DNA from: an uncultured Victivallales bacterium
Lineage (GTDB): Bacteria; Verrucomicrobiota; Lentisphaeria; Oligosphaerales; JAFGRS01
Assembly: GCA_903834675.1 (NCBI GenBank)
Contig: CAILKC010000586.1
Span: forward strand, 1-11,537
Reading direction: 5' to 3'
Length of the DNA: 11,537 nucleotides
Under the pieces are notes generated by a model, which ran no database searches, had not been told where the DNA came from, and worked only from the letters and a program-made list of their open reading frames with translations. Within the stretch, counting starts at the first letter, position 1; every line of letters begins with the position of its first letter. A program made the translations under genes and the position numbers. Positions 6,757 to 11,537 of this stretch are shown here, one piece after another.

Positions 6757-7516
6757 TGCGGTAGGAGAACCGGGGCGACTCGAGCACCCGCTCCAGCGCC
6801 TCTGCAGCGATCGCGACCCGGCAGGATCGCTCGAAGTAGTCCAAGACCGCCGTGTACCAGCCCCGCGTTGTGTTGGTCGAGGGTGTGCGGAACAGGTCGT
6901 CGACCAGCAGGCCGACCAGCTCGCACTCCCAGTCCGGTTCGTGTGCGAAGCTGAGCTGGCGCAGAATCTCAACCCGGAGCTCCTTGTCCGGCACGCTCAA
7001 AGGTGGCGGCAAGTCGCGCAGGTAATGGCAGAGGCCCTCGAAGGCAGCCCTGTTGCCCCGGCCGATGAGGAGGCCGAAGCGCCGCACGACCTCCTGCCGG
7101 GCCTGGGATGACCTCGTCTCGGCCAACTGCCGCAGGTCCTCCTGAACCGGCCTGTTCGCCCAGTCGATGCGGTTGACGGCATCCTCCAAGACGGCCCGCT
7201 CCAGGCTCGCCTTGGTCAGCTCCCCACCTCGCGCCTGACGCAGAAGCTCGGCCGTCAACTCCAGGGACATCTCTGTCTCGGGGACGTCGTCGACGGGGTC
7301 GAAGTGCTCACAGGCGTCGTGGTCCCAGGCGAACCTCTTCCGCCGCACCAAGTCCTGGCAACGCGAAAAGTCCTGGCGCCCCAGAATGTCGTCCAGGTGC
7401 GGTTCGAGTTCGGCGTCGCGAAGGCAAATCGCGTGATCGCTCTCGAAGGGCGCTGCGGGGTGGGAGTGCTGGCAGTTCCCGCACACACGGTCAAGCGTAG
7501 GCGCTTCATGGGTCAT
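6698..7516 (-). CDS. Hypothetical protein with Cys-rich N-terminus and helical C-terminal region
   Basis: The 272-residue product has two parts. Residues about 10-75 carry a metal-site-like pattern: Cys12-x2-Cys15-x-His17, Cys31, Cys53 and Cys69-x-His71 (DRVCGNCQH, ICLRD, SRCQ, DACEHF). This could bind Zn or an Fe-S cluster, as in small 'C-x2-C-x-H...C' ribbon domains. Residues about 90-272 are helical and charged (ELTAELLRQA, VVRRFGLLIGRGNRAAFEGL, VEILRQLSFAHEPDWECELV, YRIRRRVREILGQ), with a HEAT/ARM-like cadence. I do not recognise the family. The ATG at 7516 gives the metal motif close to the N-terminus as expected. The gene faces away from the phage-type fragment at 7546 with only 29 bp between them, and it converges on the nucleotidyltransferase remnant. 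Full length and regular codon use suggest it is intact. Confidence 0.7.
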   Translation of the reverse strand: MTHEAPTLDRVCGNCQHSHPAAPFESDHAICLRDAELEPHLDDILGRQDFSRCQDLVRRKRFAWDHDACEHFDPVDDVPETEMSLELTAELLRQARGGELTKASLERAVLEDAVNRIDWANRPVQEDLRQLAETRSSQARQEVVRRFGLLIGRGNRAAFEGLCHYLRDLPPPLSVPDKELRVEILRQLSFAHEPDWECELVGLLVDDLFRTPSTNTTRGWYTAVLDYFERSCRVAIAAEALERVLESPRFSYRIRRRVREILGQRIGYGASF

Positions 7517-7545
7517 CGAAGGCCATCCGCGAGAGCACCGAGGGG

Positions 7546-8070
7546 GTGACCACGCCCAGCAACCAGCCGGTCTACTACGGCAACGAGAAGCTGCGCGCTG
7601 GCATGGTCGAGTCTGCCATCCGGGCGGCGGGGTTCTCGCCGTCGCGCCTGGCCACGATCCGGGAGAAGCAGTGGAATGAACGCCTGACGGCGCAGGAGTA
7701 CGACCAGGCCCGCAGTGACATCTACCGGCGCGTGCGCGCCTACTACAATGAGAGCGCCGCCTCGCGCGACCCGTCAGAATGGGCCGACATCCTGGGCTTG
7801 ATCGAAGGGTACAACGCGCGGGTGACCCGGAATGCCTCGCCGGCGCCGTTCATCAGCAATGATGTACTGAAACGCATCGCCACGCAGACGGGCCGGGCGC
7901 CGCGGCGCGAACGCCTGCGGGAAGAGGGCGCCGAGGACCGGGAAGACCCCGTGTTGCCGCTGACGGCACCGGAGCCAGCGCCCGTGGGCGGTGAGTCGCG
8001 GCGGGACCGGTATCGGCGGGACCGCACGGCACGGGGGGAGCGGCAGGAGCGGGTGACGGCTACACGGTGA
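7546..8070 (+). CDS. C-terminal part of a phage-type large polyvalent protein (LPD38-like)
   Basis: The 174-residue product reads TTPSNQPVYYGNEKLRAG, then IRAAGFSPSRLATIREKQWNERL, then DIYRRVRAYY..., LGLIEGYNARV, and PFISNDVLKRIATQTGRAPR, ending in an Arg/Glu-rich tail. This order is how the C-terminal ends of giant phage and mobile-element polyvalent proteins look: 'A-x-G-F-x-P-x-x-x-A-x-x-x-E', a helix with 'Y-x-x-x-x', 'N-x-x-x', then 'I-T-x-x-x-L-x-R'. Those proteins run to thousands of residues, so this is only the end of one. The GTG start at 7546 with GAGGGG just before it is the computed choice. The frame is open back to 7501, and those codons (SSKAIRESTEGV) may also belong to the original gene, which places the truncation point near 7498. 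It is probably a non-functional remnant of a prophage or integrative element. Confidence 0.6.
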   Translation: MTTPSNQPVYYGNEKLRAGMVESAIRAAGFSPSRLATIREKQWNERLTAQEYDQARSDIYRRVRAYYNESAASRDPSEWADILGLIEGYNARVTRNASPAPFISNDVLKRIATQTGRAPRRERLREEGAEDREDPVLPLTAPEPAPVGGESRRDRYRRDRTARGERQERVTATR

Positions 8071-8078
8071 GGGGTCGC

Positions 8079-8366
8079 CTACACCCCACCGCGACGCTGG
8101 CGCAGAAGCGCCGCATACTCAGGAAGGCTGGTAGTGCAGTCGAGTAGCAGCGCGAACTCGGCGGGGGCGAGATGCAACTGCCTGGCCATGGAACCGAAGG
8201 TGCCAGGCGGTACGGGCTTGCGACCGTGGGGGACGGTGATGCGGCAGGCTTTGAGGCCATCGAGGAGGAACCAGCCGTTGCACTCGGGACCCTGCCGGAA
8301 CTCGATGCGCAGCTTTCGGGTACAGCAACGCATGATCTGGTCGCTGTCGAAGCGGGCCGCCTTCAT
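8079..8366 (-). CDS. hicA: HicA-family-like toxin (atypical)
   Basis: The 95-residue product resembles the HicA/YcfA mRNA-interferase fold. CRITVPHGRKPVPPGTFGSM followed by ARQLHLAPAEFALLL matches the family's third strand and last helix ('R-x-T-V-P-x-H-x-x-K-x-I-x-x-G-T-x-x-S-I-x-R-Q-x-x-L-x-x-x-E-F'). The start is ATG 8366, whose ATGA overlaps the stop of the upstream HicB-like gene; an upstream in-frame ATG at 8411 would lie inside that gene and is less likely. In classical HicA the catalytic His sits in a G-S-H motif on the second strand. Here that position reads FRQGPECNGWFLLDG and has no His. The protein may belong to a divergent HicA subfamily with another catalytic residue, or it may be inactive. 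The extra tail (CTTSLPEYAALLRQRR) is longer than in short HicA proteins. It converges on the phage-type fragment, eight bases away. Confidence 0.6.
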   Translation of the reverse strand: MKAARFDSDQIMRCCTRKLRIEFRQGPECNGWFLLDGLKACRITVPHGRKPVPPGTFGSMARQLHLAPAEFALLLDCTTSLPEYAALLRQRRGGV

Positions 8367-8677
8367 GGGTTGACGATGAGTTCGGCAAGTGTGGTGCGCA
8401 CGGCAGCCCACGCGGGAGTGAAGCCGCCAGGGTCAGCGGTAAGGTCGGCGTAGAGGCTGGCAATCTCGCGCCCGAGCGAGGCAACGGCGGCTTCCTGGGT
8501 TGCGCCGAGGCCAAAGACCTGGGGAACCGCAGGGGTAAAGGCGTGCCACTCGTCGCCATCGGGGCGAAGTGTGCAGGAAAGGGGCTGCTTGAGCCGGTGA
8601 CTGCCCAAGGTGAGGATGGTAGAATGTACCGCGCGGCTACGGGGACGGCGTGCCGGGATGGCGGTAAGGGTGCTCAC
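8363..8677 (-). CDS. hicB: HicB-family-like antitoxin
   Basis: The 104-residue product contains the HicB N-terminal RNase-H-like core. PLSCTLRPDGDEWHAFTPAV, PQVFGLGATQEAAVASLGRE and IASLYADL match 'D-G-x-W-x-A-x-x-P-x-L-P-G-x-x-x-x-G-x-T-x-x-E-A-x-x-x-x-x-x-A-I-x-x-x-x'. The conserved part begins only about 30 residues after the GTG start at 8677. Downstream TTG codons are alternatives, but a strong promoter predicts a transcript starting right at 8677. No C-terminal helix-turn-helix or ribbon-helix-helix is obvious, so autoregulation might use another element. Gene order is antitoxin first and toxin second with a 4-bp overlap, the reverse of the commonest hicA-hicB order but seen in related pairs. 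It should bind and neutralise the product of the 8079-8366 gene. Confidence 0.6.
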   Translation of the reverse strand: MSTLTAIPARRPRSRAVHSTILTLGSHRLKQPLSCTLRPDGDEWHAFTPAVPQVFGLGATQEAAVASLGREIASLYADLTADPGGFTPAWAAVRTTLAELIVNP

Positions 8678-8683
8678 GGCGGA

Positions 8684-8712
8684 AGCATAGCGCCCGGCAG
8701 CGCGGCGGTCAA
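8684..8712 (-). promoter_or_regulatory. Promoter for the hicB-hicA pair (leaderless start predicted)
   Basis: Reading the minus strand, TTGACC (8712-8707) and TATGCT (8689-8684) are separated by exactly 17 bases, a near-consensus sigma-70 arrangement. Only six bases (TCCGCC) separate the -10 box from the GTG at 8677, so transcription would begin at or next to the start codon. The mRNA would be leaderless unless a downstream start is used. Confidence 0.55.
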
Positions 8713-8833
8713 GAGGGTGGGCGGCGGGGAACGGACGAAATGGGCGGAACGGCTTCGCGCATCGCCTGCGCGGACTGCGGGCACTTCAGGAAGGCGCCGA
8801 TCCAGGTCGCTTTTGGCCCCACCCCCCGCACCC

Positions 8834-8870
8834 AAGGCCGCCAAGAGTCCCAACCGCCCTTGGCGGCCTT
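8834..8870 (-). terminator. Perfect 12-bp hairpin right after the integrase stop
   Basis: AAGGCCGCCAAG (8834-8845) and CTTGGCGGCCTT (8859-8870) form a perfect 12-bp stem with a 13-base loop. The integrase stop codon occupies 8874-8872, one base beyond the stem, so the hairpin fits a transcription terminator for the minus-strand integrase gene. Neither side carries a real run of T, so it is not a textbook intrinsic terminator. A recombinase or other protein binding site is the alternative. Confidence 0.4.
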
Positions 8871-8871
8871 C

Positions 8872-9723
8872 CTATTGGCTCCCACGGCCCAGTTCGGGCA
8901 GGACGTCAATGGCCTTGCGCTGTTCCGGGTCATCGTGGGTGTAATCGCTGTGGGTGGCGGCGTTGCTGTGACCGACCACGCGCATTCGGACATCTTCCGA
9001 TACCCGCGCGTTCGCCATCCAGGTTACCACCGTGTGGCGCAGACTGTGAAAGGTGAGGTCGGAAGGCAGGCCGGCGTCCCGGCGAGCGTACGAGAACCGT
9101 CGCGCCGTGCAGCGCTGCTCGTAGGTCGCGGCCAGTTCGGGAAATACGAACTCGCCTTGGCGTTCCAGGCCGTCCAGGTACGCGGCCAGGGTGCGATGAA
9201 TCGGCACGGTCACGCGGATACCGTGCGCGGTCGTCTTGATCGGCTGCAACCGGATCGTGTCAGGGTGGACCTCGGACCAGCGCAGGAAAGCTATGTCGTG
9301 GTAGCGCAGACCCGTGTAGATACCGACCAGGATAGCGCCCCGGTACTCGCCCGTGGCCGCGGCCAGCAGCCGCTCGGCTTCGTCGAGGGTTAGGCCCCGC
9401 GGCTCGCGGCTCTTGTCCCTGGCAATCCTTATCCCGCGCCAGGGGTCGGTAGAGATACCATGCAGCGGCGCCACCACGCGGTAGATGCGCGCGCAGTCCC
9501 CGACGGTGTTCGCGACCGTCTTGCTGGTGCCAGCAATCGCCGGCACGTAGGCGCGGCAGGCAGCCGGATCGAGTTCCTGCAACGTCTCGACGCCCGGTCG
9601 GTGATCCTTGACCCATGCCGCGAACTTCAGCCCGTGCTCGGCGGCAAGCCTGGCGTGTTTGGTTGCCGGGACAGAGGCCCGGTACTCGCCGGCCACGTCC
9701 GCCAGGGGCAACCCTCGCCTCAC
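8872..9723 (-). CDS. Tyrosine recombinase (phage-type integrase), core-binding and catalytic domains
   Basis: The 283-residue reading contains a full tyrosine-recombinase catalytic domain. Arg140 is in GIYTGLRYHDI, Lys163 in IKTTAHGIRV, His226-x2-Arg229 in FHSLRHT, His252 in VVGHSNAA, and the nucleophile Tyr261 in SDYTHDD. The N-terminal helical core-binding (SAM-like) part is residues 1-105 (YRASVPATKHARLAAEHGLKF..., CARIYRVVAPLHGI). Such enzymes cut and rejoin attachment sites to integrate or excise an element. The reading begins with GTG immediately after an in-frame TGA (9726-9724). Upstream in the same frame lies an integrase-like N-terminal arm domain. The two together would make about 349 residues, the usual family size. 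The gene is therefore either broken by one nonsense change, or expressed as a core protein by restart at the GTG, or read through the TGA. All catalytic residues are intact, which suggests the break is recent or tolerated. Confidence 0.85.
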   Translation of the reverse strand: MRRGLPLADVAGEYRASVPATKHARLAAEHGLKFAAWVKDHRPGVETLQELDPAACRAYVPAIAGTSKTVANTVGDCARIYRVVAPLHGISTDPWRGIRIARDKSREPRGLTLDEAERLLAAATGEYRGAILVGIYTGLRYHDIAFLRWSEVHPDTIRLQPIKTTAHGIRVTVPIHRTLAAYLDGLERQGEFVFPELAATYEQRCTARRFSYARRDAGLPSDLTFHSLRHTVVTWMANARVSEDVRMRVVGHSNAATHSDYTHDDPEQRKAIDVLPELGRGSQ

Positions 9724-9921
9724 TCAGCCCGCGAAGGCGGCGCGCAGGAGCGTCTCAATCCTGCGCTCATCCGCCCGGCCCTGCGTAGCCTCTCGCATGG
9801 TCAACAGTATCCGCTCGGCGTCGTTGCGGTCCGGGCTGCCGGTGGACACCTGGCGCTTGAGACCTTTGGCCCACCAGCGAATCTGCCACGTCAGGCGTCC
9901 GCTCTGCCTATATAGGTACAT
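9724..9921 (-). CDS. N-terminal arm-binding domain of the same integrase, ended by in-frame TGA
   Basis: The 65-residue reading MYLYRQSGRLTWQIRWWAKG LKRQVSTGSPDRNDAERIL has the N-terminal integrase pattern: 'Y-x-R-x-x-x-x-x-W-x-I-x-W' strands, 'x-x-S-T-G-x-x-x', then a helix 'A-x-x-x-L'. It continues through ADERRIETLLRAAFAG to TGA at 9726-9724. The next codon, in the same frame, begins the core domain at 9723. The arm domain normally binds arm-type sites and regulates directionality. Alone it is not expected to recombine DNA. A GAGG about ten bases before ATG 9921 is a possible ribosome-binding site. Confidence 0.65.
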   Translation of the reverse strand: MYLYRQSGRLTWQIRWWAKGLKRQVSTGSPDRNDAERILLTMREATQGRADERRIETLLRAAFAG

Positions 9922-9961
9922 TTTAGGCGTCCTCGTTGACGTGGCCGACGTAGCGGCTCAC

Positions 9962-9979
9962 CGGGTAACGAACGGGTAA
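9962..9979. repeat. Direct repeat CGGGTAA x2, one helical turn apart
   Basis: CGGGTAA occurs at 9962-9968 and again at 9973-9979, 11 bp apart. The pair lies 40-58 bp upstream of the integrase start, between it and the IS. Short repeats on one face of the helix next to an integrase gene could be arm-type integrase or excisionase sites, or a regulator site. With only two copies, chance is possible. Confidence 0.35.
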
Positions 9980-9998
9980 GCATCGGACCAAGAAAAAA

Positions 9999-10025
9999 GG
10001 CGCTTCCGGGTTTCTTGTGGGCAGG
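9999..10025 (+). repeat. Left terminal inverted repeat of the ISL3 element
   Basis: GGCGCTTCCGGGTTTCTTGT followed by GGGCAGG. It aligns with the reverse complement of 11511-11537 without gaps. The mismatches are at alignment positions 4, 9, 13, 17, 24 and 27. The transposase stop codon lies two bases inside it. Confidence 0.85.
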
Positions 10026-10026
10026 T

Positions 10027-11253
10027 TCATGAGGAACTGGGGTAAAGTTCCAGGCCGCCGCAGTGGAAGAGTATGGCGGTGCGCAGATGCACCCTGCTGC
10101 GGAACCCGAAGGCGTCGCGCTTGATCTTCTCGATCTTACTGTTCAGCCCCTCGGTACAGGCGTTGGTGACGCCGCGGGTGATGGCGTTGACGACTCCCTG
10201 CCAGTGGTTCTTGACGGTGTGCGCCGCCTTGCGCATGGGCTCTAGCCGTGAATGGGTTGCCCACCAGAACCACCTCTTGAAGAACTTCTCGGCAGCTTCG
10301 ACCGTGTCGTGTCGCCATACCTCGCGAAAGTTCTCCTTGATGGCCCAGGCTCTCCCGGTCTTGAGCGCCTGACGGCGGAGTTGTTCGAAGCGCTCCACCC
10401 GGTGCGCCGGAATGTTCTCATAGTTGTAGAGGAAGAGGTAACGGGAGCGGAAGAAGGAACTGCGTTCGCCCTCGCCCTCGATGTCTTTCTGCTCGGCTTT
10501 CCTGACTTCATCAACCGCCTTGTTCACGATCATGGTCACATGGAAGTGGTCGAAGCAGATGTCAGCCTGGGGCATGAACTCGGACACCACCTTGGCGTAA
10601 CCCGCACTCATGTCCATGGCCACGGCCTCCACCGTCGCCAGGGCGGCCTTGCGTTCGGCGAACCACGGCGAGATGGCTTCGACGCTGCGCTGGTCCATCA
10701 CCTCGATGACACGTCCCTGGTCCAGGTCAGTGATGATCGTGGAGTACTTGTGGCGCTTGAACATGGCCTTCTCGTCGATGCCGAGGCGCTTTGGCAGTTC
10801 CGGACTGCGCCGCGCCATTCCGCGCTCCACCGCCCGGTCCATCACCCGGTGGATCTCATCCCAGGACAGTCCGGTGAGGCTGGCCGCACCATCCCGGCTG
10901 CACTCCTGTAAGGTCTCGATGCAGCGCTTCTCCATCGGCATGGTCAGCCGTGAGTGACCGTCGGACAGAGGCGGCCTGATCTGCAGCGTACCGTCCTGTG
11001 AACAGGCCACGCGTGGCAGCGCAGCATGCAGCCAGGTCTGGTACTCGCAGGTGTCCAGATGCCGCCAGGCACGCTCGGGGGTATGGTCGTATACCGGCAG
11101 GCTCAGGTCGCAGCTCGGACAGGCGAACCGCGACCCCGAAGCGTGCTCCAACCACACGTCGACCCGCCGGTTGGCGTGACCTACTTCCACTCGGCATACC
11201 CGCCAGGGGGCTGGCGGCGCGATCATACTCTGGTAGAATGGTACGATATCCAT
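10027..11253 (-). CDS. tnp: ISL3-family transposase
   Basis: The 408-residue product is a DDE transposase of the ISL3 family. The catalytic residues are Asp160 (RLGIDEKAMFKRH), Asp214 (VEAVAMDMSAGYAK) and Glu368 (CTEGLNSKIEKIKRDAFGFR). FDHFHVTMIVNKAVDEVRKA is the characteristic family helix between them. The N-terminus has a zinc-ribbon-like region: Cys45-x2-Cys48, then RAWRHLDTCEYQTWL and Cys84. The usual second Cys pair is reduced to one Cys (VACSQDG). Length and order of motifs are normal, with no frameshift, so it is probably active. ATG 11253 is preceded at 18 bases by AGGAG (11276-11272), a long spacing, and a large hairpin lies just beyond that, so translation may be held low. The enzyme acts on the terminal repeats at 9999-10025 and 11511-11537. 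Confidence 0.93.
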   Translation of the reverse strand: MDIVPFYQSMIAPPAPWRVCRVEVGHANRRVDVWLEHASGSRFACPSCDLSLPVYDHTPERAWRHLDTCEYQTWLHAALPRVACSQDGTLQIRPPLSDGHSRLTMPMEKRCIETLQECSRDGAASLTGLSWDEIHRVMDRAVERGMARRSPELPKRLGIDEKAMFKRHKYSTIITDLDQGRVIEVMDQRSVEAISPWFAERKAALATVEAVAMDMSAGYAKVVSEFMPQADICFDHFHVTMIVNKAVDEVRKAEQKDIEGEGERSSFFRSRYLFLYNYENIPAHRVERFEQLRRQALKTGRAWAIKENFREVWRHDTVEAAEKFFKRWFWWATHSRLEPMRKAAHTVKNHWQGVVNAITRGVTNACTEGLNSKIEKIKRDAFGFRSRVHLRTAILFHCGGLELYPSSS

Positions 11254-11276
11254 GTGGCCGCCCCGGCGGATCTCCT

Positions 11277-11375
11277 ACGCTGCGCCGACTGCACCCCTGC
11301 GAGAATGGGCGCCGAACTGTACTCGGTGAGGCAGTGAAAATGCTCGTCGCAGCAGGGGTGCAGTCGGCGTGGCGT
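11277..11375. repeat. Large inverted repeat in the transposase leader
   Basis: Arms 11277-11300 and 11352-11375 pair over 24 bases with two mismatches. The inner 18 bases (CGCCGACTGCACCCCTGC and its complement) are perfect. The loop is 51 bases. On the minus strand the structure lies before the AGGAG and the ATG of the transposase. It could block ribosomes or polymerase coming from outside the element, bind transposase, or be a nested small element. The rest of 11376-11510 shows no gene. Confidence 0.75.
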
Positions 11376-11510
11376 TCCGGCAGCCCCTGGACCGCAGTAA
11401 TATCACACTGCAATACCGATACTTACATAACTGCGTGCGAGAAAACCTTCCGACTTAGTGACGGTCATAGGCCCTTCGACCTCGCCAAAACAGCACTTCC
11501 AGGCACGATT

Positions 11511-11537
11511 TCTACCCACAGGAATCCCAGAAGAGCC
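11511..11537 (-). repeat. Right terminal inverted repeat of the ISL3 element
   Basis: Read from 11537 leftward it begins GGCTCTTCTGGGATTCCTGT and continues GGGTAGA. It is the partner of 9999-10025 and ends on the last base of the window. Confidence 0.85.

Larger units (their letters stand above)
9999..11537 (-). mobile_element. ISL3-family insertion sequence, complete
   Basis: The 1539-bp element has one transposase gene on the minus strand and imperfect 27-bp terminal inverted repeats that match at 21 of 27 positions by eye. The end GGCTCTTCTGGG (read from 11537 leftward) is the typical ISL3 terminus; the left end reads GGCGCTTCCGGG. ISL3 elements usually duplicate 8 bp of target. The left flank 9991-9998 is AGAAAAAA, but the right flank is outside the window, so the duplication cannot be tested. 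The window ends on the element's last base, which suggests a contig break at a multicopy IS. The IS is inserted 77 bp upstream of the integrase start, so it may have changed or removed the integrase promoter and one attachment site. Confidence 0.88.

Noticed and set aside
8597..8625. Plus-strand GTGACT-17 bp-TAGAAT promoter-like sequence
   Set aside because: It lies inside the HicB-like gene in antisense and no plus-strand gene follows convincingly; GC-rich genomes contain such matches by chance.
9907..9916. Ten-base palindrome CCTATATAGG
   Set aside because: It lies in the first codons of the integrase and encodes part of MYLYRQ; too short to claim an operator.
10252..10911. A 219-residue plus-strand frame inside the IS
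   Set aside because: It is the complement of the ISL3 transposase catalytic region and shows no independent gene features.
1..11537. CRISPR array, tRNA, rRNA or riboswitch
   Set aside because: No regularly spaced repeats, no tRNA T-loop in a cloverleaf context and no recognisable conserved RNA motif were seen by eye. A covariance-model search was not possible.

Overview
The window is GC-rich DNA. The left half reads like chromosomal sequence of a bacterium with the gene style of Lentisphaerota, Planctomycetota, Verrucomicrobiota or Armatimonadota. That guess rests on a pseudopilin with the C-terminal H-X9-DG motif, encoded directly ahead of a very large secreted carbohydrate-type protein, a pairing common in those phyla. 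No 16S rRNA or other phylogenetic marker is present, so the assignment is inference.

Layout. Bases 1-1225 are a graveyard: the last codons of an off-window gene, a piece of a LacI/GalR-like sensor domain, and a nitroreductase cut off after its N-terminal half. Bases 1238-6336 are the healthy core, three same-strand genes that look like an operon: an H-X9-DG pseudopilin; a 1163-residue secreted multidomain protein overlapping it by ATGA and ending in a CBM9/DOMON-like domain; and a small membrane-anchored helical (TPR-like) protein. A plausible reading is export and surface display of a polysaccharide-active protein.

Bases 6337-9921 are accessory DNA assembled from fragments: the C-terminal tail of a DUF6036/AbiEii-like nucleotidyltransferase, a minus-strand gene with a Cys-rich N-terminus, the C-terminal part of a phage-type large polyvalent protein, a HicB-HicA-like toxin-antitoxin pair with a near-consensus promoter that predicts a leaderless mRNA, and a tyrosine recombinase split by one in-frame TGA. 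This looks like a decayed integrative element or prophage.

Bases 9999-11537 are a complete ISL3-family insertion sequence with one transposase gene and 27-bp imperfect terminal inverted repeats. The right repeat ends exactly on the last base of the window, which suggests an assembly break at a repeated element. Between the IS right end and the transposase start lies a large 24-bp-arm inverted repeat that no standard ISL3 feature explains. No rRNA, tRNA or CRISPR array was seen. I found no convincing new multi-gene system. The strongest unusual points are the split integrase, the HicA-like protein lacking the canonical His motif, the IS leader hairpin, and the pilin/giant-protein coupling.
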